A stretch of DNA of 64,000 nt from Timonella corticicola (GCF_042683685.1 NZ_JBHUOP010000001.1:310001-374000); one strand, 5' to 3'; shown: positions 1 to 8,164, counted from the stretch's first letter. Translations and numbers: made by a program. Notes: generated by a model from the sequence alone, not told the origin.

Positions 1-43
1 GTTCCAGTGTGGACTTTTGCTCTGCATTTTGACTTAGATTGAC

Positions 44-77
44 GACGAGTCGGTCACCTTTCGGTGGCCGACTCGTC
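44..77 (-). terminator. Hairpin downstream of pepN
   Basis: A ten-base stem GACGAGTCGG / CCGACTCGTC, with an inner ACC/GGT pair and a TTTC loop, lies 16 bases past the pepN stop codon. It probably ends the pepN transcript. It lacks a strong T run. Confidence 0.6.
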
Positions 78-92
78 TGAGTTGTGGGTGCG

Positions 93-2681
93 TTAGGCGT
101 GAGTTGCCGAGCGGGCACGGGCCGCGCGCAGCGCATGGTCCCGTTGCTCAATGACTAGGCGGCGCAGTGCCCCTGGAGCATCTGAGTTGGCATCGAGCCA
201 AGCACCGGCCCGATCTGTTTCATCGGCCGATGGGAACAGGCCCACCACGAGTCGGCGAGCGATCTCAATTGAGCGAGTCTGCCATGCGGCAAGAATCCGC
301 TCGAAGTATTCATCCGCATACGGGCTTGTGAACGTCTCCGAGTTGCCCGACGTGAAGCCCGAGATCACGGCGCTTAGGTGTTCGTTCGAGAGCGATGTAT
401 CCTCCCACGCTCGATGCCAATCCTCGCCGCGTACCTCGACGGTTGGAACACAGGCGGTAGCGTGCACGTATGCGGTGCGTCCGCTTCCGGTGTTGTCGCG
501 TTCGAGTTCGCTATCAGCAGCGCTCCCCTCGACCGCACCCACAGCGATGAGCGAAGACAGCCAGTGCCAGCGCAGGTCGGTATCCAAAGTGAGACCGGAC
601 GGTGGTTTGGCGTCGCCGTTCAACAGTGCTTGCAGGTCCGCGGATCGGTCGGAGCGTACGCTAGCGACCTCGCCCACAGCGCGAGCCCACGCCAACTGAG
701 CATCCGAACCCGCCTCCGCCTGCCACAGCGCATCCCACGTAGTGTCCAGCCAGGCAGCACGCAGATCATCACGAACAGATATTGGTGCGTAGTGTTCAAT
801 CGCGTAGAAGGCGTTCGCGAGCACACCGGACTGCAACGCAATGTTCGACTCGTTCACCGCATGCTTGGACACGATGGTCAGATACGTGTCAGCGCCAAGT
901 TGGGCGTCACGTACTGCATTCCAGAGCGAGGACCACACGAGCGCGCGGGACAAGGGTGACTGAATCGTCGACAATCCGGCGGACACCGCCGCAATGCCAG
1001 CCTCATCGAGGCGGGCTTTCGCATACGTCCAATCCCCCTCGTTCAGGACCACCAACGCGGCGTCACCAGCGCCCGGAATCGTGACGGTCGTATCCGACTC
1101 GGTGATCGTCACCGGGACTAGGGACTGCGCGACCAGCGCGTCATCCTGCCAGCCATACAAGCCCACCTGAAGGCTGTGCGGGCGCGCCACATCCTGACTG
1201 ATCGTCACGTCGTCGCCGGACACGGAGAGAGTCAACGTGCTCATGCCTGTCGTCTCCAACCACGCCCGCGACCACGCGTGAACGTCCTTACCGGACACCT
1301 CCGTAAGAACCGTCAACAGATCATCGAGGGTCGTGTTGCCGTACGCGTGCCGAGCAAAATAGCGGCGTGCCGACTCAAAGAACGCCTCCTCGCCCACAAA
1401 CGCCACCAACTGCTTGAGCACCGAAGCGCCCTTAGCGTACGTGATGCCGTCGAAGTTCAACTTCGCGGCCTCAAGGTCAGGAATATTCGCAACAATCGGG
1501 TGCGTCGTGGGAAGCTGATCCTGCTGGTAGGCCCACGCCTTACGACGATTCGCGAACGTCACCCACGCATCCGTGAACTTCGTTGCAGCCACCGAAGCAT
1601 GCGACCCCATGTAATCCGCGAACGACTCCTTGAGCCACAGGTCGTCCCACCACTTCATCGTGACCAGATCGCCAAACCACATGTGCGCCATCTCGTGCAG
1701 AATCGTGTTCGCGCGGCCCTCATGCTGCGCGGAGGTGGACGCGCCACGGAACACGTAGGCTTCCGTAAAGGTCACCAACCCCGGATTCTCCATTGCTCCG
1801 AGATTGTACTCAGGCACGAAAATCTGGTCGTACTTACCCCACGGATACTCGAAACCGAAGTGAGCGGTAAAGAAGTCCAGTCCATGTTGAGTAACCTCGA
1901 TGATTTCGTCCGCATCCAAATGTTCCGCAAGCGATGCACGGCACAGCACGCCCAACGCGACGGCAGGTTCCTGGCCAGTCCACACCGCATCCACGCGGTG
2001 ATACGGACCCGCGCAGACGCACGTGATGTAGCTCGACAGTGGGAGGGTCTCGGCGAACTCGACCCGCTGCGCGGTCACGCCGGGGCCGGTTGCGCCCTGT
2101 GCCGTGGGGTCTGCGGTTGTACCCGCCACCGCGCCTGACGCCATTTCGGCCGACTCGGTGCCAGTGGTGAACTCGGTGATCGAGAGCGCCGCACCATTCG
2201 AGAGCACCTGCCAGCCAGCCGGAGCCGACACCGTAAACGAATACCGCGCCTTCATGTCCGGCTGCTCAAAACATGCCATGACTCGCCGTGAATCAGCCGG
2301 CTCGTACTGCGTGTACAGGTAGGTCGCACCATCGGCCGGGTCCACGTACCGATGCATGCCCTCGCCCGACCGCGAATACGTTCCAACGGCCTTGATCGTG
2401 AGGATGTTGTCCGCTGTCAGCCCAGCGACGCTGATGCGGGCACCATCCCACACGACCGGCTGATCGTGACCATTCAGGGTCACGGACAGGACAGATTCGC
2501 CAATGAAATCAATCCACGTCTGATCGGTCGTGGCCGTAAACGTGAGCGTCGTGGTGGTGGGGAAGCCCGTCACGTCCGGGTTAGGAGCGCCGGTCAGGTC
2601 CAGGTCAACGGCGATTGTGGAGACACTGACCTGTTGCGCGCGCAGCGCAGTTTCTTCTCGAGTGAGGTTTGCAGAACTCAT
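93..2681 (-). CDS. pepN: Aminopeptidase N (M1 family zinc metallopeptidase)
   Basis: This is a cytoplasmic M1 aminopeptidase that removes N-terminal residues from peptides. In the 862-residue product the exopeptidase motif GAMEN is near residue 295. The zinc site HEMAH is near 328-332, and the third zinc ligand is the Glu of KESFADY near 350. The N-terminal beta domain and the helical C-terminal domain (ERAP1-like) have normal length for actinobacterial PepN. I start at the ATG at 2681 (MSSANLTREE). An in-frame ATG three codons earlier (2690) is possible. The frame stays open upstream to 2795, but that part has no family-like sequence. The gene stands alone, with rnpB upstream on the same strand. 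Identity is clear; only the exact start is uncertain. Confidence 0.95.
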   Translation of the reverse strand: MSSANLTREETALRAQQVSVSTIAVDLDLTGAPNPDVTGFPTTTTLTFTATTDQTWIDFIGESVLSVTLNGHDQPVVWDGARISVAGLTADNILTIKAVGTYSRSGEGMHRYVDPADGATYLYTQYEPADSRRVMACFEQPDMKARYSFTVSAPAGWQVLSNGAALSITEFTTGTESAEMASGAVAGTTADPTAQGATGPGVTAQRVEFAETLPLSSYITCVCAGPYHRVDAVWTGQEPAVALGVLCRASLAEHLDADEIIEVTQHGLDFFTAHFGFEYPWGKYDQIFVPEYNLGAMENPGLVTFTEAYVFRGASTSAQHEGRANTILHEMAHMWFGDLVTMKWWDDLWLKESFADYMGSHASVAATKFTDAWVTFANRRKAWAYQQDQLPTTHPIVANIPDLEAAKLNFDGITYAKGASVLKQLVAFVGEEAFFESARRYFARHAYGNTTLDDLLTVLTEVSGKDVHAWSRAWLETTGMSTLTLSVSGDDVTISQDVARPHSLQVGLYGWQDDALVAQSLVPVTITESDTTVTIPGAGDAALVVLNEGDWTYAKARLDEAGIAAVSAGLSTIQSPLSRALVWSSLWNAVRDAQLGADTYLTIVSKHAVNESNIALQSGVLANAFYAIEHYAPISVRDDLRAAWLDTTWDALWQAEAGSDAQLAWARAVGEVASVRSDRSADLQALLNGDAKPPSGLTLDTDLRWHWLSSLIAVGAVEGSAADSELERDNTGSGRTAYVHATACVPTVEVRGEDWHRAWEDTSLSNEHLSAVISGFTSGNSETFTSPYADEYFERILAAWQTRSIEIARRLVVGLFPSADETDRAGAWLDANSDAPGALRRLVIEQRDHALRAARARSATHA

Positions 2682-2767
2682 GCCCACCATTTTGCCAGCC
2701 TGGATGGCCTCTCTCGTGCGAGGCCGAGAGGGCACCCCAAGCGCTTGCTCTGGCAAGTGTGCACTAC

Positions 2768-2828
2768 CCACCCAAAAACCGACGTAACCACCCATCTTCT
2801 ATCGCTAGTTTCGTCGGTTTTGGGGTGG
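2768..2828. repeat. 61-bp inverted repeat between rnpB and pepN
   Basis: The arms CCACCCAAAAACCGACG and CGTCGGTTTTGGGGTGG can form a stem of about 17 bp with one mismatch, around a 27-base loop. It lies between the 3' end of rnpB and the start of pepN. It may stop rnpB transcription or belong to the intergenic palindromes seen elsewhere in the window. Confidence 0.6.
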
Positions 2829-2830
2829 TC

Positions 2831-2918
2831 AGTGGGAAGCCGTCATCCGCTCAACGCGATACAGGGGATTGGGTAGTGGGAAGTCCTCATCCGCCCAGCG
2901 TGACGCAGGGGAGTGGGC
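2831..2918. repeat. Two tandem 44-bp repeats
   Basis: Two imperfect direct copies (2831-2874 and 2875-2918) share the blocks AGTGGGAAG, CATCCGC, GCG and CAGGGGA. They lie between rnpB and the 61-bp inverted repeat. No protein frame is evident. The remaining bases up to rnpB contain a small hairpin GCGCCC/GGGCGC (2947-2961) that could be the rnpB terminator. Confidence 0.55.
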
Positions 2919-2982
2919 TGGGGAATCGTCGGAAATCAGCAACACGGCGCCCACAGGGCGCAAGAAAAGCAGGCGCGCAAAA

Positions 2983-3353
2983 GCGGAAGAGACAACCTAT
3001 ACGCCGGGTTTTGTGCCCGCACCGATTACTCGGACGCGAGTGGCAACCATCCATCTAGGCCCACCGTTGCCGATGGGCTCAAGCAGCCTACCCGAACACT
3101 CAGCGAGCAGCCTCACCGTGTCCTGTCTGGCCTTGCTCCGGGTGGGGTTTACCTAGCCTCCCCAGTCACCTGGGGAGCTGGTGGTCTCTTACACCACCGT
3201 TTCACCCTTACCAGCTCGCGGCTGGCGGTCTGTTTTCTGTGGCACTGTCCCGCGGGTCACCCCGGGTGGGCGTTACCCACCACCCTGCTCTGTGGAGCCC
3301 GGACGTTCCTCGTGCCGTATACGGCCCGCGGTTGCCCGGTTGTCTCTTCCGCC
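2983..3353 (-). ncRNA. rnpB: RNase P RNA, bacterial type A
   Basis: This is the catalytic RNA of ribonuclease P, which matures tRNA 5' ends. On the minus strand it has the conserved block GAGGAACGTCCGGGCTCC (3296-3313) near the 5' end and GGTAAGGGTGAAACGGTG in the middle (about 3195-3212). The two ends pair as a P1 helix: GCGGAAGAGACAACC near 3338-3352 with its exact complement at 2983-2997. The total of about 371 nt is usual for type A RNase P RNA of actinobacteria. The ends were placed from the P1 helix and may be off by a few bases. Confidence 0.93.
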
Positions 3354-3463
3354 TTTCAAGGATACGCGCCCCATCACTCGCGCGAGGGGGCGTGGGTGTG
3401 AGATCTGCCTCGTGGCAGCGTTTATGTGCCTGCTCGCGCCAAGGGAGTGGGTAGGCTTTTGGC

Positions 3464-4330
3464 GTGCTTATTTTGCTGCCGCCATCTGAAGGTAAAACGC
3501 CCGGCTCGGGCGCTCCCGTCGACCTGGATGCGCTGTCGCACCCCAGTTTGAACGCTATGCGTTGCCTGATTGTCGACGAGTTGGCTAAGGTTTCGTCCGC
3601 CCCTCACGCCATGGAGGTGCTTGGGGTGGGTGCCTCGTTGGCTGCCGAGGTTTCCCGGAATATCACCTTGTGGCAGGAGCCTGCTGGACCTGCGCGGGAG
3701 ATTTACTCTGGCGTTCTCTACGATGCGCTGGGTTTTGGCTCGTTGAGTGAGGGGCAGTTGGCGCTCGCGGATGAGTCGGTTCGTATTGTGTCTGCTGTGT
3801 GGGGGCTTGTTGCTCCGAGTGATCGGATTCCTGCGTATCGGCTGTCGATGGGCGTGAACCTTGACGCAGGTGCAGGTGCAGGTGCAGGTGCATGTGCAGG
3901 TGCAGGTGCAGGTGCAGGTGCAGGTGCAGGTGCAGGTGCAGGTGTCGGCGTTGCGCGGAGCGTGGGGAAGGTTGCTGCCGCGTGGCGTAAGGTCTTGGAC
4001 GCGGAACTGGCACCGCTCGCTGAGGGCGGCGTGGTGGTAGATTGCCGAAGCGCAACCTATGTCGCCGCGTGGAAGCCCGTTGCTCGACTAGAAACGGATT
4101 GGGTTTCGGTTAAGGTGCTTCGGGAACTGAACGGTAGGCGTTCGGTTGTCTCCCATAACGCGAAGCACACGCGCGGGGTGTTGGCGCGGCATCTGCTGAC
4201 CCGAACCGGTGCTCAGCCCCAGTGTGCCGAAGAACTATTGGTTGCCGCACGTGAGTGCCCGGACTTCCTTGAGGCGAATCTGATCCCCGGTAAAGGCAAC
4301 GCCTCCGTCCTCGAAATCGTGGTGTCCTAG
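3464..4330 (+). CDS. yaaA: YaaA family protein (DUF328, peroxide stress resistance)
   Basis: The N-terminus LILLPPSEGKTPG is the family signature. YaaA proteins bind DNA and limit intracellular iron damage during peroxide stress in E. coli; the molecular activity in actinobacteria is not settled. The 288-residue product is longer than the usual ~250 because of a run of Ala-Gly pairs at about residues 135-160. That run is encoded by a hexanucleotide repeat placed between two conserved parts of the domain. Family sequence resumes after it (VVDCRSATYVAAWKP) and continues to the end (HNAKHTRGVLARHLL), so the frame is intact. The start is a GTG at 3464. The gene is transcribed away from rnpB and ends at a strong hairpin. 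Confidence 0.9.
   Translation: MLILLPPSEGKTPGSGAPVDLDALSHPSLNAMRCLIVDELAKVSSAPHAMEVLGVGASLAAEVSRNITLWQEPAGPAREIYSGVLYDALGFGSLSEGQLALADESVRIVSAVWGLVAPSDRIPAYRLSMGVNLDAGAGAGAGACAGAGAGAGAGAGAGAGVGVARSVGKVAAAWRKVLDAELAPLAEGGVVVDCRSATYVAAWKPVARLETDWVSVKVLRELNGRRSVVSHNAKHTRGVLARHLLTRTGAQPQCAEELLVAARECPDFLEANLIPGKGNASVLEIVVS
3866..3943 (+). repeat. GCAGGT hexanucleotide repeat, 13 units, inside yaaA
   Basis: Thirteen tandem units of GCAGGT run through the yaaA coding frame, with a single variant unit (GCATGT). They encode alternating Ala and Gly, with one Cys. Because the unit is six bases, gain or loss of units changes protein length without shifting the frame. Confidence 0.97.
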
Positions 4331-4344
4331 GTGACATGAAGGCT

Positions 4345-4374
4345 GGGCCGGTACGGATCGTTCCGTACCGGCCC
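4345..4374 (+). terminator. Strong hairpin after yaaA
   Basis: A perfect 13-bp stem GGGCCGGTACGGA / TCCGTACCGGCCC with a four-base loop starts 14 bases after the yaaA stop. The downstream sequence is AT-rich (TCAATATAT). It lies in the convergent space between yaaA and the MFS gene. Confidence 0.75.
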
Positions 4375-4384
4375 TCAATATATC

Positions 4385-4453
4385 CGGTGTTTCGGTTCTG
4401 TCGGCGGTATCACCATCAAACGTGGGAACACCGCCGACAGAACCGAAACACCG
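4385..4453. repeat. 69-bp palindromic element, family P69, copy 1
   Basis: The arms CGGTGTTTCGGTTCTGTCGG and its near-perfect complement at the other end form a stem of about 24 bp. The same 69-bp layout recurs at 19685-19753 and 44159-44227, with matching ends (CGATGTT or CGGTGTT) and a matching start to the right arm. This copy lies between convergent genes. Confidence 0.8.
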
Positions 4454-4479
4454 AACCCTATGCGTCTAGTTCTGGTGCG

Positions 4480-5682
4480 CTATGCGGCGGATTCGGTCTT
4501 ACGCCGCGCGACCAGGCCGTTGAGGCGTTCAGTCATGACGAGACCAAGTATGACAAACACGATGATGTAGAACGGGAAGATCCACATTCCCAGCCAGGTG
4601 CCGAGTACCCCGAACAACGGTGGCATGAGCGTGGACCCCGTGTAGGCTGCTGCCATCTGAATACCGATGATGGCCTGAGAGTTGTGGCGCCCAAAGTTCT
4701 CTGGTGTGGAGTGAATGATCGCGGGGTAGACCGGTGCCGCGCCAAAACCCGCGAAGACCAGCCCAGCCAAAGCGAAAACGCTAGTCTCGAGTGGCAGCGC
4801 AATCATCAGTGCGCCGACTCCGATGAGCAGGAAACCGTATCGGATCAACTGACGGTCACCGAGCCTGTCCGCGATGACACCGCTCAAGAAACGGCCAGCC
4901 GTGATGCCGAGCAGGAAGAACGATGCGAAAGCTGCTGCGGTTTCGACGGTTACGCCGCGATCCTGCACGAGATACGTGGCGGACCAGATCATCGCTGTGC
5001 TTTCCAAGGCGCAGTACGCCAGGAACGCCAGAAGGATCAGTGGAACACCAGGAATACGGAGTGCGCCGCGAAGGCTCAATGGTTTGGTGATGGGCGCACC
5101 CTCTTGTGCGTCATGGTCCTGCGGGATACCGGGGTTTACCTTCCGCCACAGCGGTATCGCAATGAACAGCAGTACCGTCAGTGCTATCTGGATGATCCCA
5201 ACGATGCGGTACCCGGAAGCCCAGCCGAGGCCTTCGGTGAGTGCGTAACTCATGATGAAAGGACTGATTGAGGCGCCAACGCCCCAGAAGGCGTGAAGCC
5301 AACTCATATGCCGCGATGAATAGTGCAGCGCGACGTAGTTGTTGAGCGCAGCATCCACTGCCCCTGCTCCGAGACCGTAGGGGACGGCCCACAAGCAGAG
5401 CAGCCAGAAAGAGCCAGAGGTTGAGAATCCGATAAGCGCTGCCGCAGTCAGGGCAACGCTCAGCGCCGTGACCAGTCCGGTGCCGAGCTTGCGGGTCAGG
5501 CGATCCGACATCAGGCTCGACACGATTGTGCCGCTTGCGATGATCATCGTGATGATTCCAGCGTAGGCGATAGGTACGCCAAGATCGTCATGCATGACTG
5601 GCCAGCCTGCTCCGACGAGGGAGTCGGGGAGGCCGAGGCTGATAAACGCGAAGTAGATGATCGAGAGGAGCAGGGAGTACAC
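4480..5682 (-). CDS. MFS transporter, substrate unknown
   Basis: A membrane protein of about 400 residues with around 12 hydrophobic segments and the Major Facilitator loop between helices 2 and 3 (SDRLTRKLGTG). The first helix carries LGLPDSLVGAGWP, a motif seen in a subset of MFS sugar or drug porters. I cannot name the substrate. The start is probably the GTG at 5682, just before the first helix. The frame is open to an ATG at 5742, but that ATG is at the edge of a palindromic operator, and the extra 20 residues do not look like MFS sequence. The paired operator just upstream suggests a dedicated repressor, but no repressor gene is adjacent. It converges with yaaA. Confidence 0.85.
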   Translation of the reverse strand: MYSLLLSIIYFAFISLGLPDSLVGAGWPVMHDDLGVPIAYAGIITMIIASGTIVSSLMSDRLTRKLGTGLVTALSVALTAAALIGFSTSGSFWLLCLWAVPYGLGAGAVDAALNNYVALHYSSRHMSWLHAFWGVGASISPFIMSYALTEGLGWASGYRIVGIIQIALTVLLFIAIPLWRKVNPGIPQDHDAQEGAPITKPLSLRGALRIPGVPLILLAFLAYCALESTAMIWSATYLVQDRGVTVETAAAFASFFLLGITAGRFLSGVIADRLGDRQLIRYGFLLIGVGALMIALPLETSVFALAGLVFAGFGAAPVYPAIIHSTPENFGRHNSQAIIGIQMAAAYTGSTLMPPLFGVLGTWLGMWIFPFYIIVFVILGLVMTERLNGLVARRKTESAA

Positions 5683-5727
5683 GGCGTTTCCGTTCAGTGC
5701 AGTTCGGGTACACAAATAACAATGACG

Positions 5728-5763
5728 TGTACGATCGTACAACCTTTTGTGTACGAACGTACA
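5728..5763. promoter_or_regulatory. Paired 14-bp palindromic operator upstream of the MFS gene
   Basis: Two palindromes, TGTACGATCGTACA (5728-5741, perfect) and TGTACGAACGTACA (5750-5763, mismatched only in the centre), are centred 22 bp apart, about two helical turns. Outer CAAATAAC and GTTATTG flank them symmetrically. This is the expected layout for two dimers of a TetR- or GntR-like repressor on one DNA face. Confidence 0.7.
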
Positions 5764-5964
5764 GTTATTGGGTTGGTGGTTTCTACTTGCGCCGTAACTT
5801 CAGCGATGATCGCCCTGCCTGTCCGCCTGGCCGCCTGGGCGTTGAGAAAAGGGGATCGTCTATAGCAATCACTGCGACCTGCTGCTGGGTGTTCTCTTTC
5901 ATGTCAGGGCATGGGCCTGTGGCTATCGTATTTCGACGCTGAGTGCTGTAGGAGGTAGATCGGC

Positions 5965-6105
5965 ATGCGGTTGAACATCCACCCTCCGTGCCCTGCATGT
6001 TCCGCAACGTACATAGAGGATGTGGCCTGCGGAGGTCAGGTGCTTCGACTCGGTGTGCCAGGCGTGTTCGTGTGCGCTGGTAGGAGTTGGGTGTCGTTGC
6101 GGTGA
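5965..6105 (+). CDS. Possible 46-residue Cys-rich small protein
   Basis: A short frame starts at an ATG with a good ribosome site (AGGAGGT, 5950-5956, about eight bases before the start). The product begins MRLNIHPPCPAC and has four cysteines (C9, C12, C22, C37), which could form a small zinc site. It lies 46 bases before the CGNR-type gene on the same strand. I do not recognise it. The strong ribosome site and the CPxC motif favour a real gene, but its short length makes this uncertain. Otherwise the 5764-6151 gap shows nothing clear. Confidence 0.4.
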   Translation: MRLNIHPPCPACSATYIEDVACGGQVLRLGVPGVFVCAGRSWVSLR

Positions 6106-6151
6106 GGTTCTGCCGGTGTTGATCATGACTCGATTGTGATGTAATGGTCTT

Positions 6152-6697
6152 ATGCATCTCAACCCTTACGGTGAATATGCGGTTCTGTTGGCTGCATCGC
6201 TTGCGAACGATTGGCCCGCTGACAGGCAGGGAATCGTTGCCCGCACCCGGGAACTCGGCATGACGGTTGATTTCCCCGAGGAGGCAGACGACTATGATCG
6301 TGTCCGGCGTGTCATTGATGACTGGCTTGTCGTGGTTGACACGTCCGATCCCCACGAGCGCGCTCATCTTCTGAACAGGCACATGGCAAGTGCCGCTGCC
6401 TACCCTCGGTTGACTGACCACAATGATGAGGGCTGGCATCTGCACTACCGCGACAACGACGCGCGTTCGTTACCGCATGTGTTGTTCGCGGTTGTCAGTG
6501 TTGGGACTGCGCTGCATCTGACCACTCGCGGGATGCATCGCCTGCACCGATGCGCGGCAGGGGAAACCCCGGGCGATCCGTGTGCAGCAGTCGTCGTTGA
6601 CATCACTCGCAATGGGCGTCAGAGGTACTGTTCCGTTCGGTGTGCGAACCGTGCGGCGGTTCGTCGGCATCGAGCACGAACAGCCGGAACCGCCTAA
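6152..6697 (+). CDS. CGNR-type zinc-finger protein (ABATE / putative stress-induced regulator)
   Basis: This 181-residue protein has the layout of the ABATE plus CGNR family. The N-terminal alpha-beta region begins LNPYGEYAVLLAASLAN. The C-terminal zinc finger has cysteines at HRC, DPC and RYCSVRC, followed by an Arg-rich helix (NRAAVRRHRAR). The CGNR box reads CANR here, so the Gly is replaced by Ala. Family members are thought to be DNA-binding regulators, but few have been studied. The ATG at 6152 follows a TAATG-rich stretch without an obvious ribosome site, so a leaderless transcript is possible. It converges with two tRNA-Val genes. Confidence 0.75.
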   Translation: MHLNPYGEYAVLLAASLANDWPADRQGIVARTRELGMTVDFPEEADDYDRVRRVIDDWLVVVDTSDPHERAHLLNRHMASAAAYPRLTDHNDEGWHLHYRDNDARSLPHVLFAVVSVGTALHLTTRGMHRLHRCAAGETPGDPCAAVVVDITRNGRQRYCSVRCANRAAVRRHRARTAGTA

Positions 6698-6725
6698 ACG
6701 CGGCGGAGGAAGAATCAGGAAATGC

Positions 6726-6750
6726 AAAAAGGCCACCTTTCGGCGACCTT
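6726..6750 (-). terminator. Terminator of the tRNA-Val pair
   Basis: On the minus strand the stem AAGGTCGCC / GGTGGCCTT, with a GAAA-type loop, is followed by TTTTT. It lies eight bases past the CCA end of the downstream tRNA. This is a standard rho-independent terminator. Confidence 0.75.
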
Positions 6751-6757
6751 CTTGAAC

Positions 6758-6834
6758 TGGTGGGCCCAGAGGGACTCGAACCCCCGACATCCACGGTGTA
6801 AACGTGGCGCTCTAGCCAACTGAGCTATAGGCCC
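6758..6834 (-). tRNA. tRNA-Val (anticodon TAC), CCA encoded
   Basis: The acceptor stem GGGCCTA pairs with TGGGCCC (one G-T pair). The anticodon stem CCACG / CGTGG closes the loop TTTACAC with anticodon TAC, which reads Val GTA codons. The T loop is GGTTCGAGTCC. The 3' CCA is in the DNA (6758-6760). The 74-nt body is identical to the upstream copy, and the two genes are probably co-transcribed. Confidence 0.95.
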
Positions 6835-6891
6835 TAACGGGTTGTGAGACTGGATGAAACCAGATAACTCACCGAACACTTACGCGTTCAG

Positions 6892-6965
6892 TGGGCCCAG
6901 AGGGACTCGAACCCCCGACATCCACGGTGTAAACGTGGCGCTCTAGCCAACTGAGCTATAGGCCC
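6892..6965 (-). tRNA. tRNA-Val (anticodon TAC), CCA not encoded
   Basis: This is the first of the two tandem tRNA-Val genes on the minus strand. Its 74 bases are identical to the copy at 6761-6834, including the TAC anticodon. Here the base after the discriminator starts CTG rather than CCA, so the CCA end must be added by the nucleotidyltransferase. Confidence 0.95.
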
Positions 6966-7160
6966 GTGCGAATCGAACGACTAACCGCTCGCTGCAACGG
7001 ATAAAACAATACCTGACGGTGGCATCAATTTCCCAACTGAGCCGGTGCAATCTAGATCACGTTTGCAGATGCCGCACAATGGACCAACAACCCCGAACAG
7101 CAGCACTTTGACGCATGTGTGCGTTCTCAACAACCTCACCGAGACGACTACAGTGGTGAC

Positions 7161-8063
7161 ATGACCGCATCTGTGCCCGAATCGTCGTCAAGCAACAAAA
7201 CCGCGACCCTCGCGCAGGTGATCGCACACCTGAATGAACTGTACCCACCGCGGCTGGCGGAGGAATGGGACAAGGTGGGGCTTTCCGTGGGAGACGTGGG
7301 TACACCCGTGCGCAAGATTTACTTTGCGCTCGATGCGGTCACGGAAACGATCACTGAAGCGCTCGACTGGGGTGCCGATCTGATGTTCACGCACCATCCG
7401 TTCCTGTTCAGTCCGCTCGATGCGGTCGCCACCACGACGGACCGTGGCCACAACGTGCACCGCCTGATCCGTGGAGACTGTGCCGTATTCTCGGCCCACA
7501 CCAACGGTGATGCCGCACGCGGGGGAGTCAACGACGTGCTTGCGCTCGCCCTCGGCGTGCGCGGAACCACGCCAATTGTGCCGTTAATTGACGACGATAC
7601 CCTCGGTTTGGGCAGAGTCGGTGACCTGCCAGCACCTGTAACTTTGCGTGAGTTCGCGGAGGACGTCGCACGCGCCCTGCCGGAAACGGCTCAGGGTGTG
7701 CGGGTCGCGGGCGACCCGACAAAAGAGATTTCGCGAGTTGCCGTACTTGGTGGATCAGGTGGTTCGATGCTGAACGAGGCCGTGAAAACCGGGGCGGACG
7801 TGTACGTGACGAGCGACCTGAAACACCACGATCTAGTCGACTTCCTTGAAGCGCAACGTAACGCCCATGTGATCGCTGGGGCCTCGCGCGAGGAAGTAGA
7901 TGAACGCACGATGGCTGTCGTGGACGTTGCCCACTTCGCATCGGAGTCGCCGTGGCTCGCGACTGCTGCGCGCGCAGTTCAAGGCGTACTGGCTGGGGCA
8001 GGCTTTGAGGTCGACGTGATGGTCAGTGACCTGAGCACGGATCCGTGGACGTTTGCTCAGTAG
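7161..8063 (+). CDS. Nif3-like dinuclear metal centre protein (YbgI/YqfO family)
   Basis: A 300-residue member of the Nif3 family, often labelled GTP cyclohydrolase I type 2, whose physiological role is unsettled. The two-metal site residues are visible: TEAL...MFTHHPFLFSP (His pair), HTNGDAARGGVNDVLA (His and Asp) and a late HVIAGASREEVDERTMAVV segment that replaces the usual HxxxE. The start is the ATG at 7161 after GTGGTGAC; an upstream GTG at 7119 adds 14 unrelated residues. The Zn-ribbon gene follows 101 bases downstream and a histidine phosphatase lies further on. That set is common in actinobacteria. Confidence 0.9.
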   Translation: MTASVPESSSSNKTATLAQVIAHLNELYPPRLAEEWDKVGLSVGDVGTPVRKIYFALDAVTETITEALDWGADLMFTHHPFLFSPLDAVATTTDRGHNVHRLIRGDCAVFSAHTNGDAARGGVNDVLALALGVRGTTPIVPLIDDDTLGLGRVGDLPAPVTLREFAEDVARALPETAQGVRVAGDPTKEISRVAVLGGSGGSMLNEAVKTGADVYVTSDLKHHDLVDFLEAQRNAHVIAGASREEVDERTMAVVDVAHFASESPWLATAARAVQGVLAGAGFEVDVMVSDLSTDPWTFAQ

Positions 8064-8164
8064 ATCAGATGTTCAGGCACGCCACCCCATGTTCCCTGTA
8101 CGCCAAAGTGGCGCTGGGTTGCTAGAGTCAAACCCAATAGATCAATAGTTTTCGGGAGGCCATT

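Noticed and set aside
1..77. Sequence TTGACGACGAGTCGGTC shared with the end of lipB (46210-46226)
   Set aside because: In lipB it encodes conserved protein; at position 40 it is part of a terminator stem. With no wider similarity a chance match is more likely than a repeat.
5783..6445. 220-residue minus-strand frame across 5783-6445
   Set aside because: It runs antisense through the CGNR-type gene, has low-complexity sequence, and no ribosome site.
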